Positions 6,518 through 15,002 of a stretch of DNA of 22,549 nt are shown here, piece by piece. The position numbers were made by a program, and so were the translations under genes. This DNA is from an uncultured archaeon (lineage in GTDB: Archaea; Thermoproteota; Nitrososphaeria; Nitrososphaerales; Nitrosopumilaceae). The notes under the pieces are model-generated. The model was not told the DNA's origin. It searched no databases and saw nothing but the letters and a program-made list of their open reading frames with translations. The stretch spans positions 1 through 22,549 of the forward strand of contig CATMRH010000007.1 in the NCBI GenBank assembly GCA_950073955.1. The letters are read 5' to 3'. Position 1 is the stretch's first letter, and each line of letters starts with the position of its first letter.

Positions 6518-7726
6518 ATGGAATTAATCATAGATGTTTTTAATTATACACTAACTGCAATTCTAATCGGCGTTTGTGGAGCTTGGGTATTTCTTATCAG
6601 ATCCATGGTTAATTCATTTAGATTTACACCATATCTTGACAAATTTGAAAATACTTCAAAATCATATCCCAAGGTTTCAATTATTCTTCCAGCAAGAAAT
6701 GAAGAAGAATTTATCAGTAAATGTTTAGATTCGTTAATTAACCAAGATTATGAAAATTATGAAATTATAGTTATTGATGATTCGTCAGATGATGCAACAG
6801 GTAAAATAATTTCAGAGTATGCAGAAAAATATTCTAAAATAATCCCAGTTGTTGCAAGACCTAAACCAGAAGGATGGATAGGTAAAAACTGGGCATGTAT
6901 GGAAGGATATCGAAAAGCAACAGGAGAACTCTTGTTGTTCACTGATGCAGATACAAATCATTCTAAAAATGTATTATCACTTGCAGTAGCACACTTGATT
7001 TCATTTAATTTAGATGCGTTATCTGCAATTCCAAAAATGCTGACGTTTGACTTTTGGACAAAGATTACACTTCCAATGATTTCTACATTTTTACATACTA
7101 GATTTTCAGCATTGAATGTTAACAATCCATCAAAAAAAACTGGTTATTTCTTTGGAAGTTTTTACATCTTGAAAAAGAAGACATACGAAAAAGTTGGCAT
7201 GCATGAAGGAGTAAAGCATGAAATTATTGAAGATGGTGCACTTGGAAAAAAAGTAAAAGGATTGGGATATAAAATGAAGATGGTAAGAGGAGAACATCTA
7301 ATTGGTGCTGTTTGGGCTCGAGATGGAAGTACTTTATGGAATGCGCTAAAAAGACTAATGGTTCCATTATATCTTCAAAATGGAAAAATTGCAGTTGGTA
7401 TTTTCTTTGCTGTATTATTTTTGTTGTTTATTCCATTTCCGATATTTACCGTATCTGTATCATTACCAATAAAAACCACATCTGCAAACATACTTTGTAT
7501 AACTGCGGCAATTGCTTCAATTCTAATTTACATAGGTGCAATAATTGAGGCGAAAGTTGGACTTGAATTAAGATTTGTTTATGCATTATTTGCACCGCTA
7601 GGAAGTTTAGTAGTAGTTTTAGGATTTTTGTGGGGACTGCTTCAAGCAAAGAGCACATCTTCTGTTACACGGAAAGAAAGAAGTTATTCACTGAAAGATC
7701 ATACTCAAAGTTCAATCAGCGTATAG
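6518..7726 (+). CDS. Membrane family 2 glycosyltransferase
   Basis: The 402 residues transfer a sugar from a nucleotide- or lipid-linked donor at the cytoplasmic membrane face. An N-terminal helix spans about 8-28. The GT-A domain opens with PKVSIILPARNEEEFISKCL (51-70) and contains VIDDSSDDATG (86-95), the metal-binding D143-A-D145 and the catalytic-type EDG at 238-240. Three C-terminal helices follow (about 291-315, 323-345, 353-376). This layout resembles CrtQ/HpnB-like enzymes acting on lipid acceptors. The ATG at 6518, four bases after the SRPBCC stop, is preferred; the frame stays open back to 6464, but that start would lie inside the SRPBCC gene. The acceptor is unknown. Confidence 0.9.
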   Translation: MELIIDVFNYTLTAILIGVCGAWVFLIRSMVNSFRFTPYLDKFENTSKSYPKVSIILPARNEEEFISKCLDSLINQDYENYEIIVIDDSSDDATGKIISEYAEKYSKIIPVVARPKPEGWIGKNWACMEGYRKATGELLLFTDADTNHSKNVLSLAVAHLISFNLDALSAIPKMLTFDFWTKITLPMISTFLHTRFSALNVNNPSKKTGYFFGSFYILKKKTYEKVGMHEGVKHEIIEDGALGKKVKGLGYKMKMVRGEHLIGAVWARDGSTLWNALKRLMVPLYLQNGKIAVGIFFAVLFLLFIPFPIFTVSVSLPIKTTSANILCITAAIASILIYIGAIIEAKVGLELRFVYALFAPLGSLVVVLGFLWGLLQAKSTSSVTRKERSYSLKDHTQSSISV

Positions 7727-7764
7727 CAAGCCTTTTAGATAGAAAACGGAGAATAAAAAATCTC

Positions 7765-8907
7765 ATGAACAAATCAGGCGTGTTTGTAGGTGGGGTCACA
7801 GGAGCTATAATTGTTATTGTCATGTTTGTGGCATTATTTGTTTCACCACCAGAATTAATTAAACCAGAGATTGTTGTAAGTAACGGCCATACAACAAGTA
7901 CAGTTGGAGAAGTAACCCCACTTTATTCAAAGAATTTATCATTAATTGAGATTTTTGAAAAATCTGAATCAGGAGTAGTAAGAGTTAATGTGCAAAGAAA
8001 TGAAACAGAGGAACAAACAAATGGGTTAGGTTCAGGTTTTGTTTTTGATAAAAAGGGGCATATAATTACAAATGCTCACGTTGTTGATGAAGCAAAAAAG
8101 GTTGTAGTTACATTTCTTGATGGTAGATCATATAATGCAGAAATTATTGGAACAGATGAGTTTACGGACCTTGCAGTAATCAAAGTCAATGCAGATTCTA
8201 CATTGTTGCAACCACTATCACTTGGTGATTCATCTAATCTCAAAGTAGGAGAATCAATAGCTGCAATTGGAAACCCATTTGGATTATCAGGTTCTATGAC
8301 TTCAGGAATAGTAAGTCAATTAGGAAGATTACTTCCATCAGGTTCTGGATATTCTATTCCAGATGTAATTCAAACTGATGCTGCCATCAATCCTGGAAAT
8401 TCAGGGGGGCCGTTACTTAACATGAGAGGGGAGGTAGTGGGCATAAACACTGCAATTCAATCAACAACAGGTGAATTTACAGGAGTAGGATTTGCAATAC
8501 CATCACAGACTGTTGTCAAAATTATTCCAGCCCTAATTGAAAAAGGAGAATACAAACACCCATGGATTGGAATCTCAGGTCGGGATATCGATCCAGATCT
8601 AGCAAAAGTTTTGGGCCTAAAAGATGCAGTAGGATTTTTGGTAATTACAGTTGTTGAAAATAGCCCAGCTTCTAAAGCTGGGTTAATGGGGTCTGAAAAA
8701 ACCACCGAAGTTGAAGGAGTCAATTATTCAATTGGTGGAGACATAATTTTATCAGTAGATGAAATTGAAGTTAGAAAGATTGCAGATATTTTGATATATC
8801 TTCAAAGAGCAAAATCGGTGGGAGATGATATGGTTTTAGAAATTCTAAGAGATAATAGAACAACAAATATCACAGTTATTCTCCAAGAAAGACCAAATGG
8901 GAATTAG
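7765..8907 (+). CDS. Membrane-anchored HtrA/DegP-type serine protease with PDZ domain
   Basis: Quality-control protease acting outside the membrane. With ATG at 7765 the protein has 380 residues: an N-terminal anchor (about 6-27), a linker, a trypsin-like domain (about 60-255) and one PDZ domain (about 265-372). The triad is complete: H105 (TNAHVVD), D135 (FTDLAVIKV) and S213 (NPGNSGGP). The PDZ domain starts at HPWIGISGRD and has GFLVITVVENSPASKAGL. The frame is open back to 7630, but those codons overlap the GT2 gene and delay the anchor, so the later start is chosen. It lies 38 bases after the GT2 stop and may be co-transcribed; a CCTTTTAGATA stretch in the gap could also be a promoter. 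HtrA proteins are found in several archaea, including thaumarchaea. Confidence 0.93.
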   Translation: MNKSGVFVGGVTGAIIVIVMFVALFVSPPELIKPEIVVSNGHTTSTVGEVTPLYSKNLSLIEIFEKSESGVVRVNVQRNETEEQTNGLGSGFVFDKKGHIITNAHVVDEAKKVVVTFLDGRSYNAEIIGTDEFTDLAVIKVNADSTLLQPLSLGDSSNLKVGESIAAIGNPFGLSGSMTSGIVSQLGRLLPSGSGYSIPDVIQTDAAINPGNSGGPLLNMRGEVVGINTAIQSTTGEFTGVGFAIPSQTVVKIIPALIEKGEYKHPWIGISGRDIDPDLAKVLGLKDAVGFLVITVVENSPASKAGLMGSEKTTEVEGVNYSIGGDIILSVDEIEVRKIADILIYLQRAKSVGDDMVLEILRDNRTTNITVILQERPNGN

Positions 8908-8918
8908 TGCAATACAAG

Positions 8919-8928
8919 CATAAATACT
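8919..8928 (+). promoter_or_regulatory. TATA-like box of cofG
   Basis: GCATAAATAC is centred about 27 bases before the TTG at 8950. This supports a leaderless cofG mRNA beginning at or near that TTG. Confidence 0.5.
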
Positions 8929-8949
8929 TCTAATCAAGAATCCTTTCTG

Positions 8950-10119
8950 TTGAGCAATCTTGTGTTAAACTCTGAGATTTTAAACAATGTTTTAGAGAAT
9001 AAAATAATTTCTCGTCAAGACATTATGGAGATTTATCAAAATGCAGTAGAAGATTCTAGTGAGCTTTTTTCAGTTGCACAAAATTTGAGAAAAAGATTTA
9101 AAAAAGATTCAGTTACATTTTCAAAAAAAGCATTTTTCAACATTGTCAATCTCTGCAAAGATACTTGTTCTTACTGCACATACAAAGCTGAACCAGATGA
9201 GAAAAAACTATCTTTGATGTCAAAACAGCAAATATTAGAATTATTACAACTTGCAAAAAAATACAGATGTGTTGAAGCACTTTTTGTTACAGGTGAGCGA
9301 CCAGAACAGAAATATCAAGAAGCAAGAGATTGGCTAAAGGAAAATGGATTCAAATCAACTGCTGAATATCTTATTCATGCATCAGAGTTATCATTAGAAT
9401 TAGGATTATTCCCACATACAAATGCAGGTAATCTGAATTTGGAGGAGATGAGAGAGTTGAAGAAAACAAATGTGTCAATGGGAATAATGCTTGAAAATGT
9501 CAGTGAAAGATTAACAGAAAAAGGAATGCCACATTATTTGGCTGCAAGTAAAAGACCAAAAGCAAGATTAGAAGTATTAGAAAATTCTGGAAAGTTAGGA
9601 ATTCCAATGACAACAGGACTTCTGGTAGGGATTGGTGAGACAGCAGAGGAGATTATTGATTCAATTTTAGCAATAAAACAGTTGCACCAAAAATATGGAA
9701 ATATTCAAGAAGTAATTTTGCAAAATTTTCAGCCAAAACCAGATACAATAATGAAGAATACACCATCAGCTGATGAAAAATATTTCAAAACAATTGTTGC
9801 GTTATCAAGAATCATCATGCCAGAGATGAACATACAGATTCCGCCAAATCTATCCCCAAAATCATATCAAAGTTTCTTATCAGTTGGAATAAATGATTGG
9901 GGAGGGATATCACCGTTAACTCCGGATTTTGTTAATCCAGAATTTTCCTGGCCAGAAATTGACAAAGTAGATGAAAATTCAAGAAATGCAGGATTTGAAT
10001 TAAAGTGTAGATTCCCAATATATCCGGAATTCTTTTCTTTTGTTAGTAAAGAGTTAAGAGACAAGATGTCAGTTATTGAAAATGGGGAAGGATTGGTAAA
10101 AGAGGAGTATTGGAGATGA
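8950..10119 (+). CDS. cofG: FO synthase subunit 1 (CofG, radical SAM)
   Basis: With CofH it makes the deazaflavin FO, the chromophore of coenzyme F420, from a ribityl-uracil and tyrosine. The 389 residues carry the radical SAM cluster motif C69-x3-C73-x2-C76 in NLCKDTCSYCTYKAE. Downstream are ALFVTGERPE, a TIM-barrel strand, and LQNFQPKPDT, a motif shared by CofG and CofH. The start is TTG at 8950, chosen from its distance to the TATA-like box and because it reaches the expected N-terminus. It overlaps cofH by four bases (ATGA, 10116-10119), so the two subunits are translationally coupled. Separate cofG and cofH cistrons are the archaeal arrangement, unlike the fused actinobacterial FbiC. Confidence 0.95.
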   Translation: MSNLVLNSEILNNVLENKIISRQDIMEIYQNAVEDSSELFSVAQNLRKRFKKDSVTFSKKAFFNIVNLCKDTCSYCTYKAEPDEKKLSLMSKQQILELLQLAKKYRCVEALFVTGERPEQKYQEARDWLKENGFKSTAEYLIHASELSLELGLFPHTNAGNLNLEEMRELKKTNVSMGIMLENVSERLTEKGMPHYLAASKRPKARLEVLENSGKLGIPMTTGLLVGIGETAEEIIDSILAIKQLHQKYGNIQEVILQNFQPKPDTIMKNTPSADEKYFKTIVALSRIIMPEMNIQIPPNLSPKSYQSFLSVGINDWGGISPLTPDFVNPEFSWPEIDKVDENSRNAGFELKCRFPIYPEFFSFVSKELRDKMSVIENGEGLVKEEYWR

Positions 10120-11369
10120 CAAGTAACATAGATTCGCTTTTTAAAAATGCAGACCCTATAGTATCCATAATCCTTAACAACGCATTATCAGACAAGGAGA
10201 TTTCTGTAGAAGATGGTGTTACATTATACAATACAACTGGAATTGACTTTCATCTAGTAGGGTTAGTTGCAGATGAAATTAGAAGAAGAAGAGTTGGGGA
10301 TATTGTATCATATGTAGTTAATAGAAATATCAATTTTACAAATGTCTGCATAAAACAATGTGGATTTTGTGCGTTTAGTAGAGATTTCAGAGAAGAAGAA
10401 GGATATTTCTTACCAACTGAAGAGATTGTACGAAGAGCAAAGGAGGCACATCAATTAGGAGCAACCGAAGTCTGTATTCAAGCAGGATTGCCACCAGATA
10501 TGGAAGGGGATTTGTATGAAAACATATGCAGAGAAATCAAAAAAGAGATTCCAGACATCCACATTCATGGGTTTTCCCCTGAAGAGATTCTATATGGAGC
10601 AACAAGATCAGAGACCTCAATTGAAGAATTTCTAAAAAGAATGAAAGAAGCTGGGGTAGACACACTTCCAGGAACATCTGCTGAAATTCTTGATCAGAAA
10701 CTCAGAGATAAGATTTCACCAGGCAGAATCAGTGTAAAAAATTGGGAGAAGGTTATCAAGACTGCTCACAAAATGGGAATCAATACAACATCAACTATGA
10801 TGTTTGGTCATGTGGAAACACTTGAAGACAGAGTGAAACATATTGCAAAACTGAGAGAAATTCAAAAGGAAACAGGAGGATTTACAGAATTTGTTCCCCT
10901 AAATTTCATTCCGGATGAAGCACCAATGTACAAGCATCAGTTACATGAAGGAATAAGAGATGGGGCAAGTGGAAATGATGTTTTACTTACACATGCAATT
11001 GCAAGAATTATGTTGAATAATTCTATTAACAATCTTCAGATGTCATGGGTAAAAGAAGGGCAAAAGATGTCTCAATTATTACTGATGTGGGGAGCAAATG
11101 ATTTCGGAGGAACACTGATCAATGAGAGCATATCAACATCTGCAGGTTCAGAGCATGGTCAGTTATTAAGACCAAAAGAAATTAGGAGACTGGTAAAAGA
11201 GATTGGAAGAATTCCAGTAGAAAGAGATACCAATTATAAAATTCTAAGAAAGTTTGACAATGAAATTGAAAGTGAGCTTGACAAAGTTACAGACACTTCT
11301 CGATTCGGATCATATGTAGAATTAATTAAAATTAACAAATTCAATTATAAAAATCCAAGGAGAAAATAA
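10116..11369 (+). CDS. cofH: FO synthase subunit 2 (CofH, radical SAM)
   Basis: Radical SAM enzyme that couples tyrosine-derived hydroxybenzyl to 5-amino-6-ribitylaminouracil, feeding CofG. With ATG at 10116 it has 417 residues. The cluster motif is C78-x3-C82-x2-C85 in NVCIKQCGFCAFSRD. Other family landmarks are EVCIQAGLPPDM, HGFSPEEI, GTSAEIL and FTEFVPLNFIP. A TTG two codons upstream (10110) is possible, but the ATGA overlap with the cofG stop is the more usual coupling. It is followed by the TldE-like gene with no gap at all; its stop (11367-11369) abuts the next start. Confidence 0.95.
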   Translation: MTSNIDSLFKNADPIVSIILNNALSDKEISVEDGVTLYNTTGIDFHLVGLVADEIRRRRVGDIVSYVVNRNINFTNVCIKQCGFCAFSRDFREEEGYFLPTEEIVRRAKEAHQLGATEVCIQAGLPPDMEGDLYENICREIKKEIPDIHIHGFSPEEILYGATRSETSIEEFLKRMKEAGVDTLPGTSAEILDQKLRDKISPGRISVKNWEKVIKTAHKMGINTTSTMMFGHVETLEDRVKHIAKLREIQKETGGFTEFVPLNFIPDEAPMYKHQLHEGIRDGASGNDVLLTHAIARIMLNNSINNLQMSWVKEGQKMSQLLLMWGANDFGGTLINESISTSAGSEHGQLLRPKEIRRLVKEIGRIPVERDTNYKILRKFDNEIESELDKVTDTSRFGSYVELIKINKFNYKNPRRK

Positions 11370-12728
11370 TTGTCTGCCTTAGATAAGGCATTGAATCATT
11401 CAAAGAACATAGGGATCAATGAATGTGAGATAGTTATCGTAAAAAAAAAGATCACCACTGTTAGAATCACAGACTCTGAGATTGCTGAAATTAAGCAAAA
11501 TTTTAGTGAAGATTATGGCATAAGATTAATTCATGACAAAAAAATTGCATCAATTCAAACAACCAACCAGCAAGACATAGAGAAGGCAATCAATAATGCA
11601 TTTAAAACATCATCTAATCTTAATGCGAGGGATTTTTGGGGAGGATTACCACATGACACAGCCCTCAAACAACTCGATGGAACATTTGATGAAAGACTAG
11701 AGAAGATTTCCGGTACGGAAGTAATGGATATCGTACAAAATATGATAAATTCAGCAAATAATGATATGGTAAATACGATTACAGGATCGCTAAACATAGT
11801 TTCAGAAAATTTTGAGATAGCAAATTCTAATGGATTGTATCTAAATGACAAGGCCACATACATTTCAGGAATTATTAATGCAGAATCAGAATATGGAACC
11901 TTGCCAGTGTCAGGAATAGGCCACGCAAGTGGTAGAACACTATCAAATTTTTCCGCAGAACAAGTTGGAAATGACGCAAAAATTATGTGTATTGAATCAA
12001 TAAATCCACAAAAAATTGATTCAGACAACTATTCTATAATTTTTGAACCATATTCAGTAGGAGAATTATTAGCGTTTGTTGTTGCAGCAAATTTTAATTT
12101 TAAAACATTTTCAGAAAAGAAAAGTTGTTTTTCAAATAATTTTGAAGAGAAAATAGCAATAGAGCAACTTAGTTTAATTGATGATCCTCACATCTCAGAA
12201 GGTATTGGAACAAAATCTGTAGATGATGAAGGAACAGAAACTAAAAAAAGGAATTTGATAGAAAAAGGAATTTTTAAGAATACTTTTTCGAATCTTTTTG
12301 ATAGTTACAAAGAAGGAAAACAATCTTCTGGTAATGCGTCTAGATCAGGTTCACCCATGGGAAGAAGTTCTGAACCAATACCAATGTCAGCACCACATAA
12401 TCTTAAGATAAGTCCAGGAGACATTTCTCAAGAAGACATGATCAAAGATACAAAACATGGATTAGTAGTTGGAAGGTTATGGTACACATATGCAGTAAAT
12501 CCAATTAAAGGAGATTTTTCATGTACAGCAAGAAGTGGTGTAAGAATTATTGAAAATGGAGAGATAGATGGACCTGGAAAATCAGTGAGAATAATTCACA
12601 ACCTTCCGACTATGTTGAAAAATATTTCAGAAATTGGAAACAATCCAAAAAATGTAATTCAATGGGCATCACTTCCATCCATTGTCCCGTCACTGAAAGC
12701 TGAAAATATTATGGTAAATTCTATCTAA
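11370..12728 (+). CDS. TldE/PmbA-like protein (TldD/E metalloprotease family)
   Basis: The 452 residues match the TldD/TldE family. The N-terminal domain runs about 1-190 (ECEIVIVKKKITTVRITDSEI). The C-terminal domain includes SIIFEPYSVGELLAFVVAANF (222-242) and a Gly/Ser/Arg-rich loop SSGNASRSGSPMGRSSEP (about 319-336). The zinc-binding HExxxH of catalytic TldD is absent at the matching position (EPYSVGELLAFVV), so this is the non-catalytic TldE/PmbA type that pairs with a TldD. No tldD is in the window. The start is TTG, placed directly after the cofH stop and preceded by an AAGGAGA ribosome-binding site (about 11357-11363). Co-transcription with cofGH is clear from spacing; a functional link is not established. 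Confidence 0.87.
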   Translation: MSALDKALNHSKNIGINECEIVIVKKKITTVRITDSEIAEIKQNFSEDYGIRLIHDKKIASIQTTNQQDIEKAINNAFKTSSNLNARDFWGGLPHDTALKQLDGTFDERLEKISGTEVMDIVQNMINSANNDMVNTITGSLNIVSENFEIANSNGLYLNDKATYISGIINAESEYGTLPVSGIGHASGRTLSNFSAEQVGNDAKIMCIESINPQKIDSDNYSIIFEPYSVGELLAFVVAANFNFKTFSEKKSCFSNNFEEKIAIEQLSLIDDPHISEGIGTKSVDDEGTETKKRNLIEKGIFKNTFSNLFDSYKEGKQSSGNASRSGSPMGRSSEPIPMSAPHNLKISPGDISQEDMIKDTKHGLVVGRLWYTYAVNPIKGDFSCTARSGVRIIENGEIDGPGKSVRIIHNLPTMLKNISEIGNNPKNVIQWASLPSIVPSLKAENIMVNSI

Positions 12729-12748
12729 AGGCCAAATTTAGGCATGAA

Positions 12749-13684
12749 TTACTTGAAAAAGGTGACTGCAAGATATACAACATAGCCAATAGCCAAACAT
12801 ATTCCCATACCTCTATTGATAATTCCAGTTTTTAGGGCAATTAGTAACGAAAGACCAAAGATTATCATTATTGCATAATCAACATAAACATCAGAGCCAA
12901 TCATCACACCGCCAAGTGCAGCACCAACTCCCATTATCATCAAAATGTTGTAAATATTACTTCCAATAATAGTTCCAATGCCGATATCGGTGTGACCCTT
13001 TCTAACTGCAATTACCGATGTTATTAATTCTGGAAGAGATGTTCCAATTGCAATTACTGTTAATCCAATAATTTTTTCTGATAATCCAAACTCTTTTGCT
13101 AAAATTATAGCATTATCAACTGTGAGAATTGCGCCAACATACAAAAGTGCAACACCTATTCCAATTAGTCCTATAGATTTTAGATATATGTTCTTTTTTC
13201 CTTTTTCAATTTTCTCTTTATTTTCTTCTCTTTGTTTCATTGCATCTTTGTATGTATAAAATGCAAACACCCCCAATCCACCAAGTAACAATATTCCATC
13301 ATACTGAGAAATCTCACCATCAATTGAGAGTAAAACAAGTAAAAAAGAAACTCCTAACATAATAAAAATTTCTTTTCGTAAAACAGATTTTCTTACTACA
13401 AGAGGAGCGAGAATTGCAGCTATGCCAATTACCATTCCAATATTTGCAATATTACTTCCAATAACATTTCCTAAAATAATTGCACTGTGTTCTCCTGCTG
13501 CAGCAATACTAGCAGCAAGTTCTGGAGTTGAAGTACCATACGCTACAATAGTCATTCCAATTACAAGATTACTAATTCTGAATTTTTTTGCAATAGTAAC
13601 ACTACCACTTACTAACCAATTCCCACCAAAACATAACAATGCTAGCCCAACTACTGTTAGTATTACACTTACTGCTACTTCCAC
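12749..13684 (-). CDS. Na+/Ca2+ exchanger-type (CaCA family) transporter
   Basis: The 311-residue polytopic membrane protein has the two inverted alpha repeats of the CaCA family. The first has GTSTPE (50-55) and GNVIGSNIANIG (72-83). The second has GTSLPE (214-219) and GTIIGSNIYNI (237-247). A charged cytoplasmic loop (about 145-168, KQREENKEKIEKGKKN) separates the halves. This is the YrbG-like prokaryotic type with about ten helices, exchanging Na+ or H+ for Ca2+ or another divalent cation. The start is GTG at 13684, supported by a TTTAAA box (13708-13713) 26 bases upstream. It converges on the TldE-like gene with about 20 bases between. Confidence 0.93.
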   Translation of the reverse strand: MEVAVSVILTVVGLALLCFGGNWLVSGSVTIAKKFRISNLVIGMTIVAYGTSTPELAASIAAAGEHSAIILGNVIGSNIANIGMVIGIAAILAPLVVRKSVLRKEIFIMLGVSFLLVLLSIDGEISQYDGILLLGGLGVFAFYTYKDAMKQREENKEKIEKGKKNIYLKSIGLIGIGVALLYVGAILTVDNAIILAKEFGLSEKIIGLTVIAIGTSLPELITSVIAVRKGHTDIGIGTIIGSNIYNILMIMGVGAALGGVMIGSDVYVDYAIMIIFGLSLLIALKTGIINRGMGICLAIGYVVYLAVTFFK

Positions 13685-13707
13685 AAAGAACTTTCAGATT
13701 TTGATAG

Positions 13708-13713
13708 TTTAAA
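13708..13713 (-). promoter_or_regulatory. TATA-like box of the CaCA transporter
   Basis: TTTAAA (CCTTTAAAC in context on the minus strand) is centred 26 bases before the GTG start at 13684, which supports that start and a leaderless transcript. Confidence 0.55.
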
Positions 13714-13830
13714 GGAGATTATTCACTATAAATTCACAAACCTAACAATTGCAATAAACCTGAACTTATCTATTGAAATTCAGGTGTAAAAAAATCAGCT
13801 GGATAGATCAACAAAGCTCAAGTTAAAGAC

Positions 13831-13838
13831 TAATAAAG
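13831..13838 (+). promoter_or_regulatory. TATA-like box of the winged-helix gene
   Basis: TAATAAAG is centred about 26 bases before the ATG at 13860, which puts the predicted transcription start on the start codon itself. Confidence 0.5.
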
Positions 13839-13842
13839 TAAT

Positions 13843-13860
13843 GTACGGTACTATACAGTA
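13843..13860 (+). promoter_or_regulatory. Possible operator: two overlapping inverted repeats at the start site
   Basis: GTACGGTAC (13843-13851) is palindromic around its centre base. It overlaps TACTATACAGTA (13849-13860), whose ends TACT/AGTA are inverted around ATAC. They lie between the TATA-like box and the start codon of a predicted winged-helix regulator, where a bound dimer would block initiation. Autoregulation is inference. Confidence 0.35.
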
Positions 13861-14207
13861 TGATGCGAACAAGACTAACATACGTGCCACTAGAAGTGGC
13901 AGATCAATTCGAAGATTTTATCATAGAAAGAGACGAAGAAGTACTTGATGCAGTAAAAGCAAGAACTAGGGATTACAGCACACTATCTCTATTGAAGTTG
14001 TTGTATCAGCTTAAAGCGAATCCTATGACGTTTACAAATTTGTATTCAAGGTCAAAGATCAGAATGAAAAAGTCATTTCTGAATTATCTACATTTGTGTG
14101 TGGATTACAACTTTATCAGAAAAGAACCAGTAGGACCAAATATGATCTATTCAATTACAGACAAGGGACGAACTATGTTGAATCTCTTTATTCATAAAGG
14201 TAATTAG
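13860..14207 (+). CDS. Winged-helix DNA-binding protein, likely transcription regulator
   Basis: The 115-residue protein has an N-terminal segment (about 1-35, YVPLEVADQFEDFIIERDEE) and a winged helix in the second half. The helical part is about 40-98 (LSLLKLLYQLKANPMTFTNLYSRSKIRMKKSFLNYLHLC), and the wing and closing helix are FIRKEPVGPNMIYSITDKGRTML. The Y-x-I-T-D-K-G ending is typical of archaeal MarR/PadR-like wings. There are two adjacent ATG codons; the first is the predicted transcription start. It is 22 bases upstream of the PAC2-family gene, so the two likely share an mRNA. Its target is unknown; inverted repeats at its own start are candidates. Confidence 0.75.
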   Translation: MMRTRLTYVPLEVADQFEDFIIERDEEVLDAVKARTRDYSTLSLLKLLYQLKANPMTFTNLYSRSKIRMKKSFLNYLHLCVDYNFIRKEPVGPNMIYSITDKGRTMLNLFIHKGN

Positions 14208-14229
14208 ACAGAAAAAATCGACGTAAACT

Positions 14230-14955
14230 GTGCAGAAAGAATTTCCTGAAGCAGAAGTCTTTGAGACAAAGAAAGTAAAATTAAAGAATCCAATAATTTT
14301 TGCAGGTTTTGTCGGAGCAGGTCTTGTTGGTCCTGTTGCAATTAATCACATTATTAAAAAATTAAAAATGGAGCAGATTGGAGTGATGAGATCAAAATAT
14401 CTTCCCCCATCAACAGTTTTCATGAGAGGAAGATTACGTCATCCATTTAGATTTTATGCAAACCAAGACGGAACAATCTGTGCAATAATTTGTGAGATAA
14501 CATTGAAGATGGAAGGACTGTACTGTCTTGTCTCATCAATTTTAGATTGGGCAGCAGAAAAAGGATCTAAAGAAATTGTAATCCTTGATGGAGTTGCAAG
14601 TATTGAACATGATGACAAGGCATACTGTGCAGCTGAAGAAGATCTAGTAAGAACAATGGCAGACAAAGACATCAGTATGATTCCTCAGGGATTTATCACA
14701 GGTATCCCAGGTGGTATACTAAACGAATGTCTAGTAAGAGAAATTCAGGGTTTAACTCTATTGGCAAAAGCAAACAAGGCAGCACCTGATTCTGCCGCGG
14801 CAGCAACTCTGATTGATGCATTGAATCGATTCTATGAAATGGATATAGACACGGCAGAGCTTAAAGAAAATAAAGAGAAAATTAATTCAGAATTTGGTGA
14901 ACTGTCTCAGAAATATGTAGAACATAGAGCAGAAACATCTGGAATGTACATGTAA
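14230..14955 (+). CDS. PAC2-family protein (proteasome assembly chaperone-like)
   Basis: The 241 residues match the PAC2/DUF75 family, which includes the archaeal PbaB-type chaperones related to eukaryotic PAC1/PAC2 that help assemble the 20S proteasome. Visible landmarks are IIFAGFVGAGLVGPVAINHI (22-41), CLVSSILDWAAEKG, EIVILDGVAS, a central strand, and GFITGIPGGILNECL. The C-terminal region (about 205-240, TAELKENKEKINSEFGELSQ) is a charged helix. A conserved HbYX-like tail (hydrophobic-Tyr-any) may be present in the last residues, GMYM, but the order does not match exactly. The start is GTG at 14230. The proteasome role is known for relatives only. Confidence 0.82.
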   Translation: MQKEFPEAEVFETKKVKLKNPIIFAGFVGAGLVGPVAINHIIKKLKMEQIGVMRSKYLPPSTVFMRGRLRHPFRFYANQDGTICAIICEITLKMEGLYCLVSSILDWAAEKGSKEIVILDGVASIEHDDKAYCAAEEDLVRTMADKDISMIPQGFITGIPGGILNECLVREIQGLTLLAKANKAAPDSAAAATLIDALNRFYEMDIDTAELKENKEKINSEFGELSQKYVEHRAETSGMYM

Positions 14956-15002
14956 TCTAAACAATAGGCAAATTCTTATTCACAGCACAAACGCATCAAA
15001 TT

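Noticed and set aside
7630..7764. Upstream start for the HtrA protease at 7630
   Set aside because: It lies inside the glycosyltransferase gene, and the added residues look like an out-of-frame reading of that gene. The later ATG puts the membrane anchor at the N-terminus.
11555..12028. Long minus-strand frame (157 residues) inside the TldE-like gene
   Set aside because: It lies entirely opposite a gene with clear family features. Its composition (Ser/Phe/Ile-rich) is that of an antisense shadow of A/T-rich coding DNA.
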